This document shows positions 1-8,317 of a stretch of 15,793 bases of DNA, in pieces. The notes under the pieces are model-generated. The model did no database searches. It was not told where the DNA came from and was given only the letters and a program-made list of their open reading frames with translations. A program made the translations under genes and the position numbers. The DNA lies in the NCBI GenBank assembly GCA_946480245.1, contig CAMLIZ010000106.1, positions 1-15,793 of the forward strand. Direction: 5' to 3'. Numbering within the stretch: the first letter of the stretch is position 1; every line of letters begins with the position of its first letter. This DNA is from an uncultured Pseudomonadota bacterium. GTDB lineage: Bacteria; Pseudomonadota; Gammaproteobacteria; Burkholderiales; Burkholderiaceae.

Positions 1-477
<477 letters not shown>

Positions 478-483
478 TTCGAG

Positions 484-488
484 CTCCC
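484..488 (-). promoter_or_regulatory. Shine-Dalgarno site deciding the GTG start of the lipoprotein
   Basis: Read on the minus strand this is GGGAG, 6 nt before GTG at 477. It supports GTG as the start because the gene has no ATG upstream of its signal peptide in this frame. Confidence 0.6.
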
Positions 489-491
489 GCA

Positions 492-515
492 TTTGTGATT
501 GAGGCGAATCACAAA
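492..515. promoter_or_regulatory. Perfect 9-bp inverted repeat, candidate operator
   Basis: TTTGTGATT and AATCACAAA are exact reverse complements separated by 6 bases (GAGGCG). The centre lies about 27 bp upstream of the lipoprotein GTG, in an AT-richer patch within very GC-rich DNA. The half site contains TGTGA/TCACA as in CRP-type operators, but the spacing is 10 bp rather than 6, and it does not fit the FNR/DNR box TTGAT-N4-ATCAA. It may bind a dimeric regulator of the lipoprotein gene or fold as a 5' leader hairpin. The regulator is unknown. Confidence 0.5.
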
Positions 516-538
516 CGGCAACCCCTGTGCCGATTTTT
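516..538 (+). terminator. Weak terminator-like hairpin with T run
   Basis: CGGCA (516-520) pairs with TGCCG (528-532) around a 7-base loop and is followed by A and five T (533-538). The stem is short, and no plus-strand gene ends just before it, so its role is uncertain. It might stop antisense or leader transcription heading toward the KaiC-like gene. Confidence 0.25.
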
Positions 539-802
539 GCCGAAAGAGCCGTCTCACCCCCCACTTCGGGGGTAGGGTTCCAGGGCGTCGCGGCGCGAGC
601 GGGCGCTTGCCTTCACCCCTTGGCCCGCAAGCTGGCGCACAACCTGCATGCGTGCGGCCAAAACGCGCCGCTGTCCGCCACCCCCGCCGGACAATGAGTA
701 ACTTTGACCGACAGGAGAGTGGCAAGGCGGAAGCCGTTTCCGACACGGCCGCCCTGGAACCGGCCGCCGGTTCGGTGCCACCCTGTTCTGGATCACACGC
801 TC
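539..802. other. Gene-poor spacer between the lipoprotein and the KaiC-like gene
   Basis: I see no convincing gene; open frames here lack ribosome sites and recognisable protein. It holds a hairpin at 556-573 (ACCCCC/GGGGGT around a 6-base loop), an inverted repeat TGTCCG/CGGACA at 672-693, and a TTGACC at 704-709 that resembles a -35 element but has no clear -10 partner. No known riboswitch consensus was recognised. Promoters for both flanking divergent genes should lie in 478-802. Confidence 0.5.
757..773. promoter_or_regulatory. 17-bp near-perfect palindrome upstream of the KaiC-like gene
   Basis: GAACCGGC and GCCGGTTC are exact reverse complements around one C. It ends 29 bp before the ATG at 803, a fitting place for an operator or a leader hairpin. 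Short GC palindromes are frequent at this base composition, so the evidence is moderate at best. Confidence 0.3.
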
Positions 803-2299
803 ATGACCACTGCTCCCGTCCGCTCCGCACGCACGCCGGCGTCCACCGGCATCAAGGGCCTGGACTTCGTGCTCAAGGGGGGGCTCGCGCCCTCCCAGAT
901 GTACCTGCTCGAAGGCACGCCCGGTACCGGCAAGACCACTTTCGCGCTCAGGTTCCTGATGGCCGGCGCGGCCGAGGGTGAGCGCGGCCTGTACGTCACC
1001 CTGTCCGAGACCGAGGAAGAGCTGCGCGCGGTGGCCGCGTCGCACGGCTGGTCGCTCGACGGCATCGACGTGCACGAGCTGGTCAACGAGCTGGCGATGT
1101 CGGGCGAGGCGGACCAGAGCATCCTGCATCCGTCCGAGCTCGAGCTGAATGAAACCATGAGGTCGGTGACCGAGCGGATCGAGCGCATCAACCCGAGCCG
1201 GGTGGTGTTCGACAGCCTGTCGGAGATGCGGCTGCTGTCGCAGGACCCGCTGCGCTACCGGCGCCAGATCCTCGCGCTCAAGCACTTCTTCGCGCAGCGC
1301 GACTGCACGATCCTGCTGCTGGACGACAAGACCGCCGACCCGGGCGACCTGCAGCTGCACAGCATCGCGCACGGCGTGATCACGCTGGAGCAGTCGGCAC
1401 CGAAGTTCGGTGCCGAACGCCGGCACCTGCGCGTGGTGAAGATGCGCGGCAAGAAGTTCCTGGGCGGCTACCACGACTTCACGCTCGACACCGGCCGCGT
1501 CGAGGTGTTCCCGCGCCTGGTGGCCGCGGCGCACCGCGCGCAGTTCGACACCACGCCCTTGGGCACCGGCTCGCACGAGCTCGACGAGCTGCTGGGCGGC
1601 GGCCTGGTGCCGGGCAGCAACCTGCTGCTGCTCGGGCCCTCGGGCATCGGCAAGACCACCACCGCCGCACGCTGCATGCTCACCGCGCTGCAGCGCGGGC
1701 AGCGCGCGGTGTACTACCTGTTCGACGAAGGCATCAATACGCTCACCGCGCGCTGCCGCGCGCTCGGCATGGCGCTCGACGACTACGTGGCGAGCGGCCA
1801 GCTCGTGCTGCAGCAGATCGACCCGTCGGAAATGTCGCCCGGCGAATTTGCGCACCAGGTGATGGAGCACGTGCTGGGCGACGGCGCCAGCTTCGTGGCG
1901 ATCGACAGCCTCAATGCGTACCTGCAGGCGATGCCGGGCCAGAGCTTCCTGCTGCTGCACATTCACGAGCTGCTCACGTTCCTCAACCAGCAAGGCGTGC
2001 TGACGATGCTGGTGGTGGGCCAGCACGGGCTGATCGGCGAGGTGCGTTCGGAGATCGACCTGTCCTACCTGAGCGACACGATCGTGCTGTTTCGCTTCTT
2101 CGAGGCCAGCAGCGAGGTGCGCTCCGCGATATTGGCCATCAAGAGCCGCGTGGCCGAGAACCAGCGCACGATCCGCGAGTTCCGCCTCAGCCGCGGCAAG
2201 GGGCTGCAGGTGGGCGAGGCGCTGCGCGGCTTCGAGGGTGTGCTCTCAGGCCTTCCCGCCTACCAGGGCATGACGCCGATGCTGGGCAACAGCAAGTGA
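803..2299 (+). CDS. KaiC-like protein with two RecA-type ATPase domains
   Basis: The product is 498 residues with two consecutive KaiC/RecA domains. Walker A motifs are GTPGTGKT (38-45) and GPSGIGKT (278-285), and Walker B-like strands are RVVFDSL and FVAIDSL. KaiC proteins form ATP-hydrolysing hexamers and in cyanobacteria run the clock with KaiA and KaiB. Neither is present here. In the second domain, S421-Y422 aligns by eye with the KaiC autophosphorylation pair S431-T432, so the Ser is kept and the Thr is Tyr. The Glu pair following Walker A reads S68-E69 in the first domain and D308-E309 in the second. ATG 803 gives the usual KaiC N-terminus but has no good ribosome site; a TTG at 704 would add an unrelated 33-residue extension. 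The stop shares one base with the downstream kinase ATG, so the two are probably co-translated and the kinase is the likely partner. ATPase family is sure; role is inferred. Confidence 0.9.
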   Translation: MTTAPVRSARTPASTGIKGLDFVLKGGLAPSQMYLLEGTPGTGKTTFALRFLMAGAAEGERGLYVTLSETEEELRAVAASHGWSLDGIDVHELVNELAMSGEADQSILHPSELELNETMRSVTERIERINPSRVVFDSLSEMRLLSQDPLRYRRQILALKHFFAQRDCTILLLDDKTADPGDLQLHSIAHGVITLEQSAPKFGAERRHLRVVKMRGKKFLGGYHDFTLDTGRVEVFPRLVAAAHRAQFDTTPLGTGSHELDELLGGGLVPGSNLLLLGPSGIGKTTTAARCMLTALQRGQRAVYYLFDEGINTLTARCRALGMALDDYVASGQLVLQQIDPSEMSPGEFAHQVMEHVLGDGASFVAIDSLNAYLQAMPGQSFLLLHIHELLTFLNQQGVLTMLVVGQHGLIGEVRSEIDLSYLSDTIVLFRFFEASSEVRSAILAIKSRVAENQRTIREFRLSRGKGLQVGEALRGFEGVLSGLPAYQGMTPMLGNSK

Positions 2300-4386
2300 T
2301 GCGTTCAACTGCCACGGGCGACGAACGGGTGCTGATCCTCGCCCCGCGCGGCCGTGACGCCCTGGTGGCCGCGCAGGTGCTGGCCGCCGATGGCCTGGCG
2401 CCCGAGGCGTGCGAATCGATGGCGCAGCTGCTGGCGCAACTGGCGCTGGGCGCCGGCGCGGCGGTGCTCACCGAGGAGTCGCTGGACGACGGCGCCGGCG
2501 ACGCGCTGGGGCAGTGGCTGGCGCATCAGCCGCCGTGGTCCGACTTTCCGCTGGTGGTGCTGGCCGAGCGCCAGCAGGGCCGGCGCTCGCAGCAGGCACA
2601 GACCAAGATCCGCGATCTCGGCAACGTGGTGCTGCTGGAGCGCCCGCTCAACACCGAGACGCTGGTGCGCGCCGTGCGCAGCGCGCTGCGCTCGCGCCAG
2701 CGCCAGTACGCCGCGCGCAGCCACCTCGAGGAACAGCAGCGCGCGGGGCGCGAGAACGAGCGCCTGTACCAGGCCGAGCGCGCCGCGCTGCAAGAGGCGG
2801 CGGCCGCGCGGCAGGCGTTGTCGCTGGCGATCGACGCGGCCGAGCTCGGCACCTTCCACTGCCCGATGCCGCTCGGCCCGATCGTGTGGAACGACACCTG
2901 CAAGCGCCACTTCTGGCTGCCGCCGGATGCACGGGTCGACTTCGACCTGTTCTACGCCAACATCCACCCCGACGACCGCGAGCGTGTGCGCGCCGCGGTG
3001 CGCGCCTGCGTGGAGCACGGCCAGCCCTACGACGTGGAGTACCGCACCGTGTCGCCGGACGGCGAGCAGCGCTGGCTCCGCGCCAAGGGCCAGACCTACT
3101 TCGATGCCGGCGGCGCGCCGCTGCGCTTCGACGGCATCACGATCGACATCAGCCGCCAGAAGGAGCTGGAGCATGCGCGCGAGGCCATGCTGGAAGCCGA
3201 GCGCACCGTGCGCGCCAACGCCGAGCAGGCCAGCCGCACGAAGGACGAGTTCCTGGCCACGCTGTCGCACGAGCTGCGCACGCCGCTGTCGGCCATCCTC
3301 GGCTGGTGCTACATCCTGAAGCGGCGCGCCGCCAACAACGCCGAGCTGATGGGCGGGCTGGAGACCATCGAGCGCAGCGCGCGCGCGCAGGCGCGCCTGG
3401 TGGACGACCTGCTCGACATGAGCCGCATCATCGCCGGCACCGTGCGGCTGGAGATGCAGCCGGTGAAGCCGGCGCTGGCGCTCGAGGCCGCGGCGTCCTC
3501 GCTGCTGCCGGTGGCCGCGACCCAGCAGGTGGAGGTGGAGCGCGCGATCGCGGACGACACGAGCACCGTGATGGCCGACCCGCACCGGCTGCAGCAGATC
3601 GTGTGGAACCTGCTGTCCAACGCGATCAAGTTCACGCCGGCCGGCGGGCGCGTGCGGCTGTCGCTGGCGCAGCAGGGCGCGCAGGTGCGCATCGAGGTGG
3701 CCGACACCGGCGAAGGCGTGTCGGCGGATTTCCTGCCGTTCATGTTCGACCGCTTCCGCCAGGCCGACGGCTCCACGCGCCGCGCCCACGGCGGCCTCGG
3801 GTTGGGGCTGGCGATCGTGCGCCACCTGGTGGAGCTGCACGGCGGCAGCATCGCCGCCGCCAGCGACGGCCCGGGCCGCGGCACCACCGTGACCGTCCTG
3901 CTGCCGGCCGCCGTGCAGCCGGCGCCCGCGTTGGCGCTGGCCGGCGGCACCGGCACGCCGGGCGACGCTGCCGTCGTGAACGGCAAGCTGCTGGCGGGCG
4001 TGCGCATCCTGCTGGTCGACGACGAGGCCGACAGTCTGCAGATGCTGCTGCGCGTGCTGGGCGACTGCGGCGCGCTCGTCACGCCCGCGGGTTCGGCCGA
4101 CGAGGCGCTCACGCTGATGCAGGCCGCGCCGCCCGACGTGCTGATCAGCGACATCGGCATGCCGCGCGTGGACGGCTACGACCTGGTGCGCACCGCGCGC
4201 GCACTCGGCCACCGCTTTCCGGCGCTGGCGCTCACCGCGTTCGCCCGCGCCGAGGACCGGCAGCGCGCACTGGCGGCCGGCTTCAGCGCGCACCTGGCCA
4301 AGCCGGTGGAGCCGGCGCTGCTGGCGCTGTCGGTGGCCGAGCTGGCGGGTCGCATCACCCCGGTGGGCGCGGCTACAGCTGCGTGA
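2299..4386 (+). CDS. PAS hybrid histidine kinase with C-terminal receiver
   Basis: The product is 695 residues with no transmembrane segment, so it is a cytoplasmic sensor. In order: a receiver-like N-terminal domain (about 9-130) lacking the phosphoacceptor Asp (the strand reads AAVLTEESL), a coiled coil (131-172), a PAS domain (172-288, ending in DISRQKELE), and HisKA with the phospho-His in SHELRTPLS (H324). HATPase_c follows with N box NLLSNAIKF, G1 DTGEGVS and G2 GGLGLGLAIV, then a receiver (566-685) with DDE near its start, D618 in SDIGMP and the invariant Lys in AKPVEP. The usual route is His to Asp to a separate phosphotransfer or output protein, none of which is visible here. The ATG overlaps the KaiC-like stop by one base; GTG 2296 is an alternative start. 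The 3' end overlaps the convergent dehydrogenase remnant by 14 bp. The KaiC-like ATPase may tune its activity, which is inference from gene order. Confidence 0.93.
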   Translation: MRSTATGDERVLILAPRGRDALVAAQVLAADGLAPEACESMAQLLAQLALGAGAAVLTEESLDDGAGDALGQWLAHQPPWSDFPLVVLAERQQGRRSQQAQTKIRDLGNVVLLERPLNTETLVRAVRSALRSRQRQYAARSHLEEQQRAGRENERLYQAERAALQEAAAARQALSLAIDAAELGTFHCPMPLGPIVWNDTCKRHFWLPPDARVDFDLFYANIHPDDRERVRAAVRACVEHGQPYDVEYRTVSPDGEQRWLRAKGQTYFDAGGAPLRFDGITIDISRQKELEHAREAMLEAERTVRANAEQASRTKDEFLATLSHELRTPLSAILGWCYILKRRAANNAELMGGLETIERSARAQARLVDDLLDMSRIIAGTVRLEMQPVKPALALEAAASSLLPVAATQQVEVERAIADDTSTVMADPHRLQQIVWNLLSNAIKFTPAGGRVRLSLAQQGAQVRIEVADTGEGVSADFLPFMFDRFRQADGSTRRAHGGLGLGLAIVRHLVELHGGSIAAASDGPGRGTTVTVLLPAAVQPAPALALAGGTGTPGDAAVVNGKLLAGVRILLVDDEADSLQMLLRVLGDCGALVTPAGSADEALTLMQAAPPDVLISDIGMPRVDGYDLVRTARALGHRFPALALTAFARAEDRQRALAAGFSAHLAKPVEPALLALSVAELAGRITPVGAATAA

Positions 4387-4579
4387 GCCGGCCGCCGTCC
4401 ACGCGCAGCAGCGCCCCTTCGACGAACGACGAGTCGCCGCTGGCGAGGTAGGCGATCGCCGCGGCGATCTGCTGCGGCGTGCCGATGGCCGAGGCGTCCA
4501 GCTTCTCCAGCCCCGACTTCACGTTCGGGTTCTCGCGCAGCATCGGCGTCTCCACCGCGCCGGGCAGTACGGCGTTGGT
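4373..4579 (-). pseudogene. 3' remnant of a short-chain dehydrogenase/reductase gene
   Basis: The last 68 codons match the C-terminal part of classical SDR enzymes: NAVLPGAVETPML, then GTPQQIAAAIAYLAS and the family's terminal ALLRVDGGRL. SDR proteins are normally about 250 residues. The NAD(P)-binding TGxxxGxG, the NNAG strand and the catalytic YxxxK are all absent. Homology stops abruptly at about 4579, and the bases beyond it (4580-4748) show no SDR sequence in any frame. An open frame continues to an ATG at 4633, but the added residues are not SDR-like. I read this as a deletion scar whose 3' end is still intact, overlapping the kinase stop by 14 bp. The retained frame could mean recent loss. 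Confidence 0.75.
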
Positions 4580-4737
4580 CGCGAACATGAATGGCGGAAT
4601 CATGGCCGCATTCGGCACATGGCATGCCTGCATCGGCGCTCATGCAGCTTTACGTAGCTTCACCAAGCGGCGGTGAACGCCCGCCCCGGGCCTACCGTTG
4701 TACGAGCGTGGTGCCGCCCACGTGGCGCCGCGCACAC

Positions 4738-4743
4738 AAGGAG
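4738..4743 (+). promoter_or_regulatory. Strong Shine-Dalgarno site for the small exported protein
   Basis: AAGGAG lies 5 nt before ATG 4749 and 8 nt before the adjacent in-frame ATG 4752. It fixes the start to this Met-Met pair and excludes an in-frame TTG at 4698 that would spoil the signal peptide. Confidence 0.7.
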
Positions 4744-4748
4744 ATCGC

Positions 4749-5156
4749 ATGATGAGCAAGAGCACCCTGATCCTCGGCGGCCTGGCGCTCGCAGGCGCTT
4801 TGAGCGCCGGCACGGCGCAGGCGCATGACGACGTGCAGTGGTCGGTCACCATCGGCAGCCCGATCGGCGTGCCCGTGTATGCACCGGCCCCGGTGCTGCG
4901 CGCCCCGGTGGTGGTGGCACCGGCGCCGCGCTACGCCTACGGCGGCTACGACCGCGACGGCTACCGCTACCACCAGCCCACGCGCTGGGACCGCGATGGC
5001 GACGGCATTCCCAACTGGCGTGACGCGCGCTACAACCCGCGCTGGGATCGCGACGGCGACGGCGTGCCGAACTGGCGCGACCACCGCGACGACCGCTACC
5101 ACGGGCGCGACCACGATCGCGACGACGACCGTGGCGACTGGCAGCGCGGCCACTGA
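4749..5156 (+). CDS. Small exported Asp/Arg-rich protein with two DRDGDG repeats
   Basis: The product is 135 residues. A Sec signal peptide fills residues 1-25, with cleavage predicted at AQA|HDD, so the mature protein is periplasmic or secreted. Next comes a Pro/Val-rich part (VYAPAPVLRAPVVVAPAPR) like the PXPV repeats of small betaproteobacterial exported proteins. Two 14-residue repeats then follow (RWDRDGDGIPNWRD, and the same with V for I) 19 codons apart, and finally a tail of Asp, Arg and His. The D-x-D-G-D-G core resembles thrombospondin type 3 and other calcium-binding loops, and the tail could bind metal as well. I do not know a function. It has its own strong ribosome site, and a stem-loop 11 bp after the stop suggests it is transcribed alone. 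The gene is likely real; calcium binding is inference. Confidence 0.8.
   Translation: MMSKSTLILGGLALAGALSAGTAQAHDDVQWSVTIGSPIGVPVYAPAPVLRAPVVVAPAPRYAYGGYDRDGYRYHQPTRWDRDGDGIPNWRDARYNPRWDRDGDGVPNWRDHRDDRYHGRDHDRDDDRGDWQRGH
4983..5081 (+). repeat. Two in-frame 42-bp repeats (RWDRDGDG[I/V]PNWRD)
   Basis: Copies lie at 4983-5024 and 5040-5081, spaced 57 bp. They differ mostly at third codon positions, while the peptide differs only at I/V. That pattern means the protein sequence is being kept under selection after an internal duplication. Confidence 0.8.
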
Positions 5157-5167
5157 CACTGCTTCGG

Positions 5168-5196
5168 GCATGCCGCCTGCCGCGCAGGCGGCATGC
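5168..5196 (+). terminator. Perfect 12-bp stem-loop overlapping the next start codon
   Basis: GCATGCCGCCTG pairs exactly with CAGGCGGCATGC around the loop CCGCG, 11 bp after the stop of the small exported protein. No T run follows, so it is a terminator of the GC-rich stem-only type, or an RNA stabiliser, rather than a textbook rho-independent terminator. The ATG of the symporter (5193-5195) and its only weak ribosome site (AGG, 5186-5188) are inside the 3' arm, so in transcripts that read through, the hairpin would hide that start. Confidence 0.6.
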
Positions 5197-6506
5197 TCGC
5201 CCCGTCCGCCTCGCACGACACCGCGCGCCGCCTGCGCGCCATCCTGATCGGCTCCGCCGGCAACCTGGTGGAGTGGTACGACTTCTACACCTACGCGGCG
5301 TTCTCGCTGTACTTCTCGCACGCGTTCTTCCCGGCGCAGGACGCCACCGCGCAGCTGATGTCGACCGCGGCCATCTTCGCGCTCGGCTTCTTCATCCGGC
5401 CGGTGGGCGGCGTGCTGTTCGGCTACATCGGCGACCGGCTCGGGCGGCGCAAGGCGCTGATGGCCTCGGTGCTGCTGATGTGCGGCGGCTCGCTGCTGAT
5501 CGCCTGCTCGCCCACCTACGCCACCATCGGCGCCGCCGCGCCGGTGCTGCTGCTGGTGGCGCGGCTGCTGCAGGGTCTGAGCCTGGGCGGCGAGTACGGC
5601 GCCAGCGCCACCTATCTTTCCGAGATGGCCACGCCCGAGCGGCGCGGCTTCTACTCCAGCTTCCAGTACGTCACGCTGATCGGCGGCCAGTTCACCGCGC
5701 TGCTGGTGCTGTTGCTGCTGCAGTACGTGTTCCTCACGCCGGAGCAGCTGCGCGCCTGGGGCTGGCGCGTGCCGTTCGTGATCGGCGCCGGCCTGGCGCT
5801 CACCGCGCTGTGGATGCGGCGCAACCTGCACGAGACCGAGGCCTTCGAATCGGCCAAGCGACGCGGCGAGACGATGGGCGGCCTGCGCATGCTGGCGCGC
5901 TATCCGCGCGAGTCGCTGATCGTGGTGGGCCTCACGATGGGCGGCACGCTGGCGTTCTACGTGTACACCACCTACATGCAGAAGTTCCTGAAGCTGTCGG
6001 TCGGCCTCACCGACGCGCAGACCACGGCCGTCTCCGCAGGCTCGCTGATCTTCGCGATGGCGCTGCAGCCGATCTACGGCACGCTGTCAGACCGCATCGG
6101 GCGCAAGCCGCTGCTGCTCGGCTTTGCAGTGCTCGGCACCCTGGGCACGGTGCCGCTGCTCACGGCGATCCAGCATGCGCAGGGGCCGTGGCAGGCCTTC
6201 GGGCTGATCGCGGTGGCCTGGCTCATCGTCTCCGGCTACACCTCGATCAATGCGGTGGTGAAGGCCGAGCTCTTTCCTGCCGCCATCCGCGCCACCGGCG
6301 TGGGCGTGCCCTACGCGATCGCCGTGTCGGTGTTCGGCGGCAGCGCCGAGTACGTGGCGCTGTGGTTCAAGCACATCGGCCACGAATCGGGCTTCTACTG
6401 GTACGCCACCGCGGTGATCGCCTGCTCGCTGCTGGTGTACCTGCTGATGCGCGACACGCGCGCCCACTCGCACATCGACCGCGAACGCGCGGGGCCGGCC
6501 GGTTGA
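5193..6506 (+). CDS. kgtP: MHS-family MFS symporter, alpha-ketoglutarate permease-like
   Basis: The product is 437 residues, close to E. coli KgtP (432), with about 12 hydrophobic segments. KgtP-type landmarks are collinear: [19 protein letters not shown] near the N-terminus, the MFS loop 2-3 signature [61 protein letters not shown], then [15 protein letters not shown] and [13 protein letters not shown]. KgtP takes up alpha-ketoglutarate with protons across the inner membrane. Related MHS carriers take other di- and tricarboxylates, so the substrate is probable, not proven. ATG 5193 is the only in-frame start giving the family N-terminus, but it is buried in a stem-loop and its ribosome site is poor, so translation may be conditional. 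The next gene starts 88 bp downstream on the same strand. Confidence 0.88.
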   Translation: MLAPSASHDTARRLRAILIGSAGNLVEWYDFYTYAAFSLYFSHAFFPAQDATAQLMSTAAIFALGFFIRPVGGVLFGYIGDRLGRRKALMASVLLMCGGSLLIACSPTYATIGAAAPVLLLVARLLQGLSLGGEYGASATYLSEMATPERRGFYSSFQYVTLIGGQFTALLVLLLLQYVFLTPEQLRAWGWRVPFVIGAGLALTALWMRRNLHETEAFESAKRRGETMGGLRMLARYPRESLIVVGLTMGGTLAFYVYTTYMQKFLKLSVGLTDAQTTAVSAGSLIFAMALQPIYGTLSDRIGRKPLLLGFAVLGTLGTVPLLTAIQHAQGPWQAFGLIAVAWLIVSGYTSINAVVKAELFPAAIRATGVGVPYAIAVSVFGGSAEYVALWFKHIGHESGFYWYATAVIACSLLVYLLMRDTRAHSHIDRERAGPAG

Positions 6507-6510
6507 GCCC

Positions 6511-6538
6511 TGGCAGGCATTGCAACCACCTTGGCAGG
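6511..6538 (+). promoter_or_regulatory. TGGCAGG direct repeat, candidate regulatory site
   Basis: Two copies of TGGCAGG start at 6511 and 6532, exactly 21 bp (two helical turns) apart, in the 88-bp gap before the first acyl-CoA synthetase. The second copy is followed at the right distance by GC (TGGCAGG-N4-GGGCG), which keeps the GG/GC pair of a sigma-54 promoter but has a poor -12 element. The spacing also suits a regulator binding one face of the helix. This is weak evidence. Confidence 0.25.
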
Positions 6539-6594
6539 ATGTGGGCGTTCGCGCGGGCGTAGGCTTGCGCGTCGTACAACCCCAGGAGACGAGG

Positions 6595-8295
<1,701 letters not shown>

Positions 8296-8317
8296 ACTGC
8301 ATGCCCGGAGGCCGGCC

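Noticed and set aside
492..515. Palindrome as a canonical CRP or FNR/DNR site
   Set aside because: TGTGA and TCACA are 10 bp apart rather than 6, and TTGAT-N4-ATCAA is not matched. I keep it as an unassigned operator only.
499..981. 160-codon plus-strand frame overlapping the KaiC-like start
   Set aside because: It runs out of frame into the ATPase gene, has Arg/Pro-rich non-protein-like sequence and no ribosome site.
803..2299. A true circadian kaiABC clock
   Set aside because: No kaiA or kaiB lies beside it, and the phosphorylation pair is Ser-Tyr. KaiC-like proteins are widespread in non-clock bacteria.
554..4293. Long open frames opposite the KaiC-like and kinase genes (490 and 662 codons, minus strand)
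   Set aside because: They are rich in Arg, His, Gln and Ala without any domain pattern and mirror the codon bias of the real genes. Open antisense frames are expected at this GC content.
6511..6525. First TGGCAGG copy with TTGCA as a sigma-54 promoter
   Set aside because: The spacing between the GG and GC elements is 2 bp too short, and sigma-54 promoters are strict on spacing.
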